A DNA stretch of 64,000 bases. It comes from UMGS1312 sp964631595. GTDB lineage: Bacteria; Bacillota; Clostridia; Oscillospirales; CAG-272. Position numbers and translations under genes: made by a program. The notes beneath the pieces are model-generated. The model made no database searches, was not told where the DNA came from, and saw only the letters and a list, made by a program, of their open reading frames with translations. The DNA is taken from positions 1-64,000 of the forward strand of contig CAZVXL010000007.1 in the NCBI GenBank assembly GCA_964631595.1, read 5' to 3'. Positions 7,411-15,103 of this stretch are shown piece by piece; positions within the stretch are counted from its first letter, which is position 1; the number at the start of each line of letters is the position of its first letter.

Positions 7411-9204
7411 ATGGAAAGCTTTACAAGCAAGGACAAAAGAACAGTGTACTGCGGTACTCTGAGCGCCGCGGATGTCGGTAAGAGAGTTACCGTGGCGGGC
7501 TGGGCGCAGAGACAGCGCGACCTCGGCGGACTTATCTTCATTGACCTGCGTGACAGAACGGGAATAGTTCAGCTTGCCTTTGACGATTCCACCGACAGAA
7601 AGATATTCGAGGACGCCTTCGGCGTTCGCTCCGAGTTTGTCATTTCCGCCTCGGGCACTGTACGTTCAAGAGGCGAGGGTGCGCTGAATCCCAATATGGC
7701 GACAGGTGAGATCGAGATCGCCGTTGATGCGATGAAGATCCTCGGCAGAGCCGAGACGCCCCCGTTTGCAATAGTCGAAAACAGCGACGTCAAGAGTGAG
7801 CTCAGACTGACTCACCGTTATCTTGACCTCCGCCGCCCCGATATGCAGCGCAATATTATTGCCCGCTCCAAGATAGTGGGACTCACGAGAAACTACTTTG
7901 CCGATAACGGATTTATTGATATCGAAACGCCCTGCCTTATAAAGCCCACTCCCGAGGGAGCAAGAGACTATCTTGTCCCCAGCCGTGTGCATAAGGGCAA
8001 GTTCTACGCGCTTCCGCAGTCTCCCCAGCTCTATAAGCAGCTCCTTATGTATTCCGGCTTCGACCGCTATATCCAGATAGCGCGTTGCTTCAGAGACGAG
8101 GATCTTCGCGCCGACAGACAGCCCGAGTTTACTCAAATAGACCTTGAGATGTCCTTTGCCGATGAGGAGGATATCATCGCCCTCAACGAGGGATATATCA
8201 AGTATCTCTTTGATAACTTCATGCATCTGCCGCTTGAGACTCCGTTCCCGAGAATGACCTATGCCGAGGCAATGGAAAGATACGGCTCCGATAAGCCCGA
8301 TACACGCTTCGGACTTGAGCTTTGCGATATTTCCTCTCTTGTTACGGACTGCGCCTTCAGCGTATTTTCCGGCGCTGTCGCAAACGGCGGCAGTGTGCGC
8401 GGAATAAACGTCACCGGAGGGGCATCAATGTCCCGTAAGGAGATAGATTCTCTTGTTGAATTTGTAAAGACCTACGGCGCAAAGGGACTTGCATGGTATA
8501 AGCACGGCGCTGACGGAAATATCTCCTCGTCCTTTGCGAAGTTCCTCACCGAGGAGGAGATGACGGCTATCACCGAAAAGACGGGCACCGTCGCAGGAGA
8601 CCTGCTTCTCATCGTAGCGGCATCGAATACTGTGGTATTCGATTCTCTCGGCGCACTGCGCTGTGAGGTCGCAAGGAGACTCGGACTCTGCGATAAGTCC
8701 AAGTTCAATTTCCTGTGGATAACGGAATTCCCGCTTCTTGAGTACAGCGAGGAGGACGGACGCTTCTATGCAAAGCACCATCCCTTCACCATGCCCATGG
8801 AGGAGGATATCTGCAAGCTTGACAGCGATCCCGCATCGGTTCGCGCAAGAGCATACGATATAGTTCTCAACGGAACAGAGCTCGGCGGCGGCTCCATAAG
8901 GATCCATACCACGGAGCTGCAAACAAAAATGTTCGAGGTTCTCGGCATAGAGGAGAACGATGCAAAGGAAAAGTTCGGCTTCCTGCTTGAGGCATTCAGA
9001 TACGGTGTGCCCCCGCACGGCGGTCTTGCCTTCGGACTTGACAGACTTGTAACACTGCTTCTCGGACTTGAGGATATACGTGAGGTAATAGCCTTCCCGA
9101 AGGTACAGAATGCCTCGGAGCTCATGTCCAAGTGCCCCGCTCACGCCGATCCGACCTCACTTGCAGAGCTCGGAATAGCGGTTGTGGATGAGGAAGAAGA
9201 ATAA
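7411..9204 (+). CDS. aspS: Aspartyl-tRNA synthetase
   Basis: A bacterial-type class II AspRS of 597 residues: N-terminal OB-fold anticodon domain (VTVAGWAQRQRDLGGLIFIDLRD), catalytic core with LDLRRPDMQRNI, the aspartate-site QSPQLYKQLLM, motif 2 RCFRDEDLRADRQPEFTQID, an inserted GAD domain in the middle, and motif 3 GGLAFGLDRLVTLLLG. The ATG chosen has AAAGGA upstream; a GTG ten codons earlier would overlap hisS. Whether it is discriminating or also charges tRNA-Asn cannot be told here. Co-transcribed with hisS. Confidence 0.96.
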   Translation: MESFTSKDKRTVYCGTLSAADVGKRVTVAGWAQRQRDLGGLIFIDLRDRTGIVQLAFDDSTDRKIFEDAFGVRSEFVISASGTVRSRGEGALNPNMATGEIEIAVDAMKILGRAETPPFAIVENSDVKSELRLTHRYLDLRRPDMQRNIIARSKIVGLTRNYFADNGFIDIETPCLIKPTPEGARDYLVPSRVHKGKFYALPQSPQLYKQLLMYSGFDRYIQIARCFRDEDLRADRQPEFTQIDLEMSFADEEDIIALNEGYIKYLFDNFMHLPLETPFPRMTYAEAMERYGSDKPDTRFGLELCDISSLVTDCAFSVFSGAVANGGSVRGINVTGGASMSRKEIDSLVEFVKTYGAKGLAWYKHGADGNISSSFAKFLTEEEMTAITEKTGTVAGDLLLIVAASNTVVFDSLGALRCEVARRLGLCDKSKFNFLWITEFPLLEYSEEDGRFYAKHHPFTMPMEEDICKLDSDPASVRARAYDIVLNGTELGGGSIRIHTTELQTKMFEVLGIEENDAKEKFGFLLEAFRYGVPPHGGLAFGLDRLVTLLLGLEDIREVIAFPKVQNASELMSKCPAHADPTSLAELGIAVVDEEEE

Positions 9205-9265
9205 ATAATCACGGACGTTTTCGGATATAATATTCCGAGAATACGGAAAGGACCAAATACAAAAT

Positions 9266-9988
9266 ATGCTCAGACTTGACAATATATCCTTTGCCGTTGA
9301 CGGAGATGACGGGCATAAGGAAATACTTCGGGGTGTGGATCTTGAATTTACCGAGCCGTTCACCGTGATCACGGGACCCAACGGCGGCGGAAAATCCACA
9401 CTTGCAAAGCTTATCTCGGGTATATACAGACCGGCTTCGGGAAAGATCTGGCTTGACGACGTGGATATAACCGATATGTCGGTGAGCGAGCGTGCCAATG
9501 CCGGAATAAGCTATGCCTTTCAGCAGCCGGTGCGCTTCAAGGGCATTACCGTTGCCGATCTTATAAAGATCGCCTCGGGCAAGAACATCGGCATCTCGGA
9601 GGCGTGCGACTACCTTTCCGAGGTCGGACTTTGTGCGAGAGACTACATCGACCGAGAGATCAACGCGAGTCTGTCGGGCGGCGAGCTGAAGCGTATTGAG
9701 ATCGCGACCGTGCTTGCGAGAGGCTCTGCCGTATCCGTCTTCGATGAGCCGGAGGCGGGAATTGATCTGTGGAGCTTCGGAAGCCTCATAAAGGTCTTTG
9801 AGAATATGCAGGGCAGAGTGAACGGCTCTATCATAATAATCTCTCACCAAGAGCGTATCCTCAATATTGCGGACAGCATTGTTGTGGTTGCTGACGGTGA
9901 GGTTGTAAGGACCGGCTCAAGAGCTGAGATACTGCCGACACTGCTTCAGGGCTCCGGCATATGCAGTATCCTTGAGAAGAAGCTGTAG
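9266..9988 (+). CDS. smsC: SufC-like ATPase of a minimal Fe-S assembly pair
   Basis: An ABC-type soluble ATPase of the SufC family: Walker A GPNGGGKST at 37-45, Q-loop in YAFQQPV, signature LSGGELKR, Walker B VSVFDEPEAGID and the switch histidine in IISHQERI. The AFQQPV and EPEAGID stretches are SufC-like rather than transporter-like. It is followed eight bases later by a short SufB/SufD-like gene, and no sufS, sufU or second sufD is present. This is the SmsC-SmsB arrangement of the SUF-like minimal system described in anaerobes. It is expected to power Fe-S cluster assembly on SmsB. A TATAAT box lies in the 61-base gap after aspS, but no convincing -35 is seen. Confidence 0.85.
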   Translation: MLRLDNISFAVDGDDGHKEILRGVDLEFTEPFTVITGPNGGGKSTLAKLISGIYRPASGKIWLDDVDITDMSVSERANAGISYAFQQPVRFKGITVADLIKIASGKNIGISEACDYLSEVGLCARDYIDREINASLSGGELKRIEIATVLARGSAVSVFDEPEAGIDLWSFGSLIKVFENMQGRVNGSIIIISHQERILNIADSIVVVADGEVVRTGSRAEILPTLLQGSGICSILEKKL

Positions 9989-9996
9989 GAGGAAAA

Positions 9997-10914
9997 ATGG
10001 ATCAGATACAGAAAAATCTCCTTGAAAAGATAGCGGATCTCCACGAAATTCCCGCCGGAGCATACAATATCCGCGCAAACAGCGAGGGCGCGGGAAGACG
10101 GACGACCGCGAATATCGACATAATCACAAAGACAGATAAGCAGGGAATAGATATTAGGATAAAGCCCCACACAAAGAATGAGTCGGTACACATTCCCGTG
10201 ATAATCAGCGAGACCGGAATAGAGGAAACGGTATATAACGATTTCTTCATCGGGGAGGGCGCGGATGTGACTATCGTCGCAGGCTGCGGCATCCACAATT
10301 CCGGAGACGGCACGTCGCGTCATGACGGTATCCATACCTTTTATCTCGGCAAGGGAGCGCGTGTCTCCTACGTTGAGAAGCATTACGGCGAGGGCGACGG
10401 AAACGGCGAGCGGGTAATGAACCCGAAGACGGTAGCTGTGCTTGAGGAGGGCGCGTATCTTGAGATGAACACTGTTCAGATCAAGGGTGTGGACTCCACC
10501 GACCGCGTGACCGAGGCAACACTCGGTGACGGCGCTACGATCGTCGTGTCGGAAAAGATTATGACCCACGGAAAGCAGAGTGCCACGACCTCCTTCAAGG
10601 TGGAGCTGAACGGCGTGGATTCCTCGGCTCACGTAATCTCACGCTCCGTTGCAAGAGATTCGTCAAAGCAGCTCTTTGTGTCCGAGGTCGACGGAAATAA
10701 CCGTTGCAGCGGGCATACCGAGTGCGACGCGATAGTGATGGATGACGCCTCCGTCAGCGCAATTCCGCGCGTAAGTGCCAATAATGTTGAGGCGAGCCTC
10801 ATACATGAGGCGGCGATCGGCAAAATTGCGGGAGAACAGCTCATGAAGCTCATGACTCTCGGACTTTCCGAAAAGGAGGCAGAGGAGCAGATAATCAGCG
10901 GCTTCCTTAAATAA
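9997..10914 (+). CDS. smsB: SufB/SufD-like scaffold, minimal SMS type
   Basis: A 305-residue SufBD-core protein, much shorter than the roughly 470-residue SufB. It has the right-handed beta-helix core (repeated hydrophobic strands from about 60 to 260) and the conserved C-terminal block CSGHTECDAIVMDD, IPRVSANN, EASLIHEAAIGKI and GLSEKEAEEQIISGF, including the Cys, Glu and His positions used for cluster assembly in SufB. An excellent ribosome site (AGGAGG) sits in the eight-base gap after smsC. With smsC it should form a two-protein Fe-S scaffold, serving the PFOR, ferredoxin and radical SAM enzymes of this cell (inferred). Confidence 0.87.
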   Translation: MDQIQKNLLEKIADLHEIPAGAYNIRANSEGAGRRTTANIDIITKTDKQGIDIRIKPHTKNESVHIPVIISETGIEETVYNDFFIGEGADVTIVAGCGIHNSGDGTSRHDGIHTFYLGKGARVSYVEKHYGEGDGNGERVMNPKTVAVLEEGAYLEMNTVQIKGVDSTDRVTEATLGDGATIVVSEKIMTHGKQSATTSFKVELNGVDSSAHVISRSVARDSSKQLFVSEVDGNNRCSGHTECDAIVMDDASVSAIPRVSANNVEASLIHEAAIGKIAGEQLMKLMTLGLSEKEAEEQIISGFLK

Positions 10915-10915
10915 T

Positions 10916-11461
10916 ATGAAATTTCTTGTGGCATCGGATATACACGGCTCATCGTTCTATTGCCGACAGCTTGCCGAGGCGATAGAGCGTGAGTCACCCG
11001 ACAGAATACTCCTTCTCGGGGATATTCTTTATCACGGCCCGCGCAACGATCTGCCAAGGGACTACGCTCCGAAGGAGGTCATCGCGATCCTCTCACCCTT
11101 TGCCGACAGGCTCGTGTCTGTCAGAGGCAACTGCGATACGGAGGTTGACCAGATGGTTCTGCCGTTTCCGATTCTCTCCGAGAGCGCGTGTGTTCAGTGC
11201 GGCGACAGCCTTATCCTTGCATCCCACGGGCATATTTACAATCCCGATAAGCTTCCGCCGATGGGCGGGGCGACGGTGCTTTTGTGCGGACATACCCATG
11301 TTCCCGCCTGCGTGGAGCATGATGGATTTGTCTACATGAATTGCGGCTCCGTTTCTATCCCCAAGGAGAACAGCCCTCACAGCTATATGCTCCTCGACGA
11401 CGGTACTGCCGTGTGGTGTGAACTGGAGACAGGTAAGGAATACAACAGATATAAGCTGTAA
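10916..11461 (+). CDS. yfcE: YfcE-family metallophosphodiesterase
   Basis: A 181-residue calcineurin-like phosphodiesterase close to E. coli YfcE. Dimetal-site motifs in order: SDIHG (Asp8, His10), LGDILYHGPRN (Asp36), VRGNCDTEVDQM (Asn72), ASHGH (103-106) and CGHTH (125-128), plus the YfcE-typical NCGSVSIPK near the end. The HGPRN and GNCDTEVDQM stretches separate it from the related YfcE-like MJ0936 group. Its ATG follows the smsB stop by one base with no clear ribosome site, so it is probably translated by coupling. The physiological substrate is unknown. Confidence 0.92.
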   Translation: MKFLVASDIHGSSFYCRQLAEAIERESPDRILLLGDILYHGPRNDLPRDYAPKEVIAILSPFADRLVSVRGNCDTEVDQMVLPFPILSESACVQCGDSLILASHGHIYNPDKLPPMGGATVLLCGHTHVPACVEHDGFVYMNCGSVSIPKENSPHSYMLLDDGTAVWCELETGKEYNRYKL

Positions 11462-11473
11462 TAACAGCTACAT

Positions 11474-11515
11474 AAAAAGCATATCTTCCGAGCTTTCGGA
11501 AGATATGCTTTTTGT
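11474..11515. terminator. Bidirectional terminator between yfcE and the permease
   Basis: A perfect 18-bp inverted repeat (11474-11491 and 11496-11513) with loop GCTT has five As at the left end and five Ts at the right end, so it can stop transcription from both convergent genes. Confidence 0.92.
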
Positions 11516-11561
11516 TTTACTTTCGTTTATACCGAGCCGCGGCTCGTACAGGTGAGCGTGC

Positions 11562-12899
11562 TCAGTCCTCCTCGGGTGCGTTGCGGAGAATGAGATTTGC
11601 GAGGATTCCGAGGATCAGCGCAACTGCGATGGAGGTAATGGTGATCTTGCCGAACTTGAGCTCAAGACCGCCGATACCGGATACGAGTATGGTGGATACG
11701 ACGAACAGATTCTTGTTCTTGCCGAGATCAACGTCCTTGATCATCTTGAGACCGCTGACGGCGATGAAGCCGTAAAGTGCGATACATACGCCGCCCATTA
11801 CGCAAGAGGGAATGGAGTTTACAAAGCGCACAAACGGGGAGATGAGCGAGATGATTATAGCACCGACAGCCGCACCGAATATGGTTACGACAGATGCGTT
11901 ACCGGTAATGGCAACACAAGCAACGGACTCACCGTAGGTGGTGTTGGGGCATCCGCCGAAGAATGCACCGACCATGGAGCCTACGCCGTCACCGAGCAGA
12001 GTGCGGTGAAGACCGGGGTTTTCAAGAAGGTCGCGCTCAATGATGGAGGATATGTTCTTGTGATCTGCGATGTGCTCTGCGAATACTACGAAGGCAACGG
12101 GAGCGTATGCCATTGCAACGGAGCTGATGTAAGCGGCATCGATTTCACGAACGCCCTTGATACCTGTCAGGAAGGTGAAGTCGGGTATCTCAAAGACCTT
12201 AATTCCGGAGAATACGCTGAAATCAATAACACGGAGGGCATCGTTTCCGGTGTAGATGCCGATCACGGTAAATACAGCGGCAACGGCGTAACCGGAGAGG
12301 ATACCGATGATGAAGGGAATAAGCTTCAGAGTACGCTTGCCGAATACGGAGCAGAGCATGGTCACAGCGAGAGTGACAAGTCCGATGAATACGGCGAGAA
12401 GAACGTTCGCGGTGGGAACCTCGTTGACGATATAGCTGCCCTTTTGCAGATCGCCTATTGCATTACCCGCAAGCGACAGACCGATGATGGCAACTGTCGG
12501 GCCGATGACCTGCTTCGGCATCAGCGCGTCGATCCACTTGACGCCTGCAAGCTTAACGACGATCGCGATTATAACATAAACAAGACCTGCGATAATTGCA
12601 CCGATGATCAGACCGGCATAACCTGCGGAGACAGAGATAGCACCGGCAAATGCCGCCTCCATGGATCCGAGAAAGGCGAAGGACGAGCCGAGGAATACAG
12701 GACTCTTGAACTTAGTGAAAAGAAGATAAACAAGGGTACCGACACCTGCTCCGAAAAGAGCGGCAGAGGGCTGCATACCGCGACCGATGATAACGGGAAC
12801 TACAAGGGTAGCCGCCATTATCGCAAGAAGCTGCTGAATGGCATAGACAACTACCTGCCCAAACTTCGGGCGAGCCTCTACGTCGTAGATGAGTTTCAT
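11562..12899 (-). CDS. Uracil/xanthine permease (NCS2 family)
   Basis: A 445-residue nucleobase:cation symporter-2 protein with about 12-14 membrane helices (UraA/PyrP or PbuX group). NCS2 landmarks: QQLLAIMAATLVVPVI near the N-terminus, LFTKFKSPVFLGSSFAFLGSM, the catalytic helix region PVAFVVFAEHIADHKN with its Glu, and GGCPNTTYGESVACVAIT. These favour uracil specificity (AEHIADH and GGCPNTTY are seen in UraA/PyrP), but xanthine cannot be excluded. The ATG with GGAGG six bases upstream is preferred over a longer frame. It has its own promoter, and the roughly 47-base leader leaves no room for a PyrR attenuator or purine riboswitch. Next to a BMP-type nucleoside-binding lipoprotein. Confidence 0.93.
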   Translation of the reverse strand: MKLIYDVEARPKFGQVVVYAIQQLLAIMAATLVVPVIIGRGMQPSAALFGAGVGTLVYLLFTKFKSPVFLGSSFAFLGSMEAAFAGAISVSAGYAGLIIGAIIAGLVYVIIAIVVKLAGVKWIDALMPKQVIGPTVAIIGLSLAGNAIGDLQKGSYIVNEVPTANVLLAVFIGLVTLAVTMLCSVFGKRTLKLIPFIIGILSGYAVAAVFTVIGIYTGNDALRVIDFSVFSGIKVFEIPDFTFLTGIKGVREIDAAYISSVAMAYAPVAFVVFAEHIADHKNISSIIERDLLENPGLHRTLLGDGVGSMVGAFFGGCPNTTYGESVACVAITGNASVVTIFGAAVGAIIISLISPFVRFVNSIPSCVMGGVCIALYGFIAVSGLKMIKDVDLGKNKNLFVVSTILVSGIGGLELKFGKITITSIAVALILGILANLILRNAPEED

Positions 12900-12952
12900 A
12901 AAATACCTCCGTGAATTAAATTTGTACCGATCGGCACTTTCACATTCGTAAT

Positions 12953-12982
12953 ATTGTATCATATAAAAGACCGCTTTGTAAA
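12953..12982 (-). promoter_or_regulatory. Promoter of the permease gene
   Basis: On the minus strand, TTTACA, 18 bases, TACAAT, about 54 bases before the ATG. A consensus 0A-box TGTCGAA (13011-13017, plus strand) lies 29 bases upstream of the -35. Confidence 0.65.
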
Positions 12983-13065
12983 TAGATTAATACAAAATAA
13001 TGTAAAAATATGTCGAAATTTTTTATCTTCCAAATAACACGCCGACCTTGTGGTACACGGTAGCA

Positions 13066-13099
13066 TAAAAACATCGGAGAAGCGTGGCTTCTCCGATGT
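13066..13099 (-). terminator. Terminator of the BMP lipoprotein gene
   Basis: A 13-bp perfect stem ACATCGGAGAAGC/GCTTCTCCGATGT with a 3-base loop, followed on the minus strand by TTTTT. It lies 110 bases beyond the lipoprotein stop and five bases beyond a short reading frame. Confidence 0.9.
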
Positions 13100-13103
13100 G
13101 TGC

Positions 13104-13181
13104 TTATACGGCTTGCGACCTCTTACCGACTGCGATAATGCAAAGAAGTACCGAGCCTGCGCGCAAGCACCGGCGGCGCAT
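13104..13181 (-). other. Possible 25-codon small ORF
   Basis: Between the lipoprotein stop and its terminator there is an ATG-initiated frame of 25 codons, with four basic residues near its N-terminus, a hydrophobic centre VLLCIIAVG and a KRSQAV end, closing five bases before the terminator stem. No ribosome site is visible. It may be a small membrane peptide, a gene remnant or chance; I do not recognise it. Confidence 0.25.
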
Positions 13182-13208
13182 TGCGGCATCGTGGCGGTCA
13201 TGAGGGAC

Positions 13209-14426
13209 CTATTTTACGGTGACACCCTCAACGAGATAATTCATGCTTGCGGAGGCAAGCTTGTCGGAATTTACGGAGGCAGCATCGAGCGGTGTCAGCT
13301 TGTCGCCGCTGTAGATGAAGTAGGAGCTTCCGTCCTCGGAGATCATCGTGTTCGATTTGTTGTCGGTGAGAGCTCTCGTCTCCGTAGAGGCAGTGCCTTG
13401 GGAATCGAATACGGTACGTAGGTTCGAGAAGATGTCGAGCCTGTTGCCCGTGATGAGCTCGGCGGCACTGCCGAGCCTTGCCTCGGTCACGGAAAGAAGT
13501 TCATCGGAGAGAACGGATAGGGCTACGGTGCCGTCCTTCAGTGAGCCGTAGTAGTTTTCCTTGCACCATGTCCCGTCGGCGGCGGAGCTGAGGGCGGAGG
13601 CATAGTAATCCTCAAGCTCCCATACCACAGATGCAAGCTCGTTAGTGTCGGAGCTTGATCCGTAGCCGATGACACCGACCTCTCCGGCGACAGCTGCGGG
13701 CACGGAGAAGTCACACTGCACGGAGATGATATCACAGCCCTCACTTATAAGGGCATCGGTATATTCCGTTGCGCGTGTCATGTCTGTTCTTGAGGAAAGG
13801 GAGTACACCGAGATCTCGGCATTCGGATTTGCCGCCCTTGCTCCGAGCGCAAAGCTGTTTATCTCCGCCGCGCTGTCGGGGTATTCCGTCGTGTATTCGG
13901 AGATCACTCCGAGCTTGCTTGACTCGGTGTTCGTTCCCGCGACGATCCCCGCAAGGTACTGCGCCTCATATATGGCGGCGCTGTAATTCGAATAATTGGT
14001 GCTGTTGTACTTGTATCCGCCGAAGCAGGCGTAGAGCTTGTCGGGATTTTCGGATGCCTCACCGTCAAGCAGATTCATGTAGCTGAAATCCGCACCGAAG
14101 ATGACGTTTGCATTCTTTGCGGCATCGTCGAGCTTCTCGGGATCTGCGGCGGGTATTATCTTATATGAGGCAACGCCGGCATCCTGCGCGGCAGAGGTAA
14201 ACGCCTCGGCGTGGGCGGCTGACATGGCGGCGCCTTCGTCGGGATCGTTCGGAAGAAGGATCACGGCGTTTATCTCCTCACTCGGAATGGAGGGAGATGT
14301 ATCGGTCACGGCGGTGTCGTTTCCGGATTCGTATGATATTATATGCTTTTCTCCGGAGCAGCCGACAGCAGTGAGCACTGCAAGGGCTCCGGCTAAAAGC
14401 GACAGGACACTTTTTCTGAAGATCAT
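13209..14426 (-). CDS. BMP/PnrA-family substrate-binding lipoprotein
   Basis: A 405-residue lipoprotein: basic start, hydrophobic signal and lipobox AVGC, then an acidic Ser/Thr-rich linker. From about residue 45 the BMP (basic membrane protein) fold is visible: VIFGADFSYMN, EAQYLAGIVAG, KLGVISEYTTEYPDSAAEINSF region, GARAANP, ALISEGCDIISVQCD and VGVIGYGSSSDTNE. Family members bind nucleosides (PnrA) or similar ligands for ABC importers, or act in sensing. No ABC ATPase or permease is adjacent, so it is an orphan here; the next gene is a nucleobase permease. The start follows AAAGGAA. It has its own promoter (14539-14567). Confidence 0.85.
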   Translation of the reverse strand: MIFRKSVLSLLAGALAVLTAVGCSGEKHIISYESGNDTAVTDTSPSIPSEEINAVILLPNDPDEGAAMSAAHAEAFTSAAQDAGVASYKIIPAADPEKLDDAAKNANVIFGADFSYMNLLDGEASENPDKLYACFGGYKYNSTNYSNYSAAIYEAQYLAGIVAGTNTESSKLGVISEYTTEYPDSAAEINSFALGARAANPNAEISVYSLSSRTDMTRATEYTDALISEGCDIISVQCDFSVPAAVAGEVGVIGYGSSSDTNELASVVWELEDYYASALSSAADGTWCKENYYGSLKDGTVALSVLSDELLSVTEARLGSAAELITGNRLDIFSNLRTVFDSQGTASTETRALTDNKSNTMISEDGSSYFIYSGDKLTPLDAASVNSDKLASASMNYLVEGVTVK

Positions 14427-14538
14427 AATCTGTTCCTTTCTTGATAAGAGAGGCAGCACAGGCGACCTCTGCTTGTAAGCGGTAACATATTTATTCAGCC
14501 TGACGGAAAGCGGGCTCTCCGAGCGGGGCTCCTTATAT

Positions 14539-14567
14539 AATATACTATAAATTCAGTGAAAAATCAA
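14539..14567 (-). promoter_or_regulatory. Promoter of the BMP lipoprotein gene
   Basis: On the minus strand, TTGATT, 17 bases, TATATT. This leaves a leader of about 105 bases in which I see no clear conserved structure. Confidence 0.7.
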
Positions 14568-14594
14568 GTAATATTTCTCAGCAGCACCGAGTAC

Positions 14595-14621
14595 CGGGTA
14601 AATACGCAAGAAATTTACCCG
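14595..14621. repeat. Inverted repeat between divergent promoters
   Basis: A perfect 9-bp inverted repeat CGGGTAAAT/ATTTACCCG with a 9-base spacer lies ten bases upstream of the -35 of the RHH gene and 28 bases upstream of the divergent lipoprotein -35. No T-run follows on either strand, so an operator is more likely than a terminator; the adjacent RHH protein is a candidate binder. Confidence 0.5.
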
Positions 14622-14630
14622 AAAAATCTA

Positions 14631-14659
14631 TTGTCTTACGCGGTGAAATGTGATAAAAT
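14631..14659 (+). promoter_or_regulatory. Promoter of the small RHH gene
   Basis: TTGTCT, 17 bases, TAAAAT, about 50 bases before the start codon. Confidence 0.65.
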
Positions 14660-14708
14660 ACAGGTAGAATAAAATTACCGTGCGCCCGTGCGTGCGACGG
14701 GAGGAATT

Positions 14709-14915
14709 ATGAAAAACAAGATCACGGCAGAGCTCAGGATTGACGAGGAGCTGTGCAGAAAGGCGGCGGCTGTCGCAAAGCATGAGGGACTTAGCTTCAA
14801 TAACTATGTCATAAAGCTTTTGCGGGGAAGTGTGTCATATCACGAGAGAGTTCACGGAAGGATCGCCCCCGCCGAATTCGAGCTTCCGGACGAGTGCAAA
14901 ATTGATGCGGATTGA
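14709..14915 (+). CDS. Small ribbon-helix-helix DNA-binding protein
   Basis: A 68-residue protein. Residues 3-10 (NKITAELRI) fit the DNA-contacting beta strand, and residues 12-40 (two helices with LSFNNYVIKLLRG) fit the Arc/HicB/CopG-type ribbon-helix-helix fold, which binds DNA as a dimer. The rest is a short charged tail. The ATG has GGGAGG five bases upstream; an earlier in-frame ATG has none. It stands alone, with no toxin or HicA-like partner next to it, between a perfect inverted repeat and the nifJ promoter. It may regulate itself, the divergent lipoprotein or nifJ (inferred). Confidence 0.7.
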   Translation: MKNKITAELRIDEELCRKAAAVAKHEGLSFNNYVIKLLRGSVSYHERVHGRIAPAEFELPDECKIDAD

Positions 14916-14934
14916 GTCGAAACGGCTCATTTTC
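14914..14934 (+). terminator. Weak terminator after the RHH gene
   Basis: A six-bp stem GAGTCG/CGGCTC with AAA loop overlaps the stop codon and is followed by ATTTT. The short stem makes it a weak candidate. Confidence 0.4.
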
Positions 14935-15006
14935 CGCCTTTTCTCATGAAAACTGCCGAATTTTCAAAAACAAATGAAATTTTGACAAAGAATCGTCGAA
15001 ATCTTA

Positions 15007-15035
15007 TTTACATCCGGCGAGAAAAGTATTATAAT
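15007..15035 (+). promoter_or_regulatory. Promoter of nifJ
   Basis: TTTACA, 17 bases, TATAAT, about 70 bases ahead of the start. A second -35-like TTGACA occurs at 14982-14987 and a CGTCGAA at 14994-15000 just upstream. Confidence 0.75.
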
Positions 15036-15103
15036 ATATAAGATAGCGGTAACGCTTCGAATATCATTATGATAAAATAATACTTATATAGGAGGAAAAA
15101 TTC

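Noticed and set aside
12006..12914. 302-codon plus-strand frame
   Set aside because: Antisense to the nucleobase permease; no signals or motifs.
12900..12952. PyrR attenuator or purine riboswitch before the permease
   Set aside because: The leader is under 50 bases with no nested stems.
12959..13201. 80-codon minus-strand frame
   Set aside because: It runs through a strong terminator and the permease promoter, so it cannot be a normal gene.
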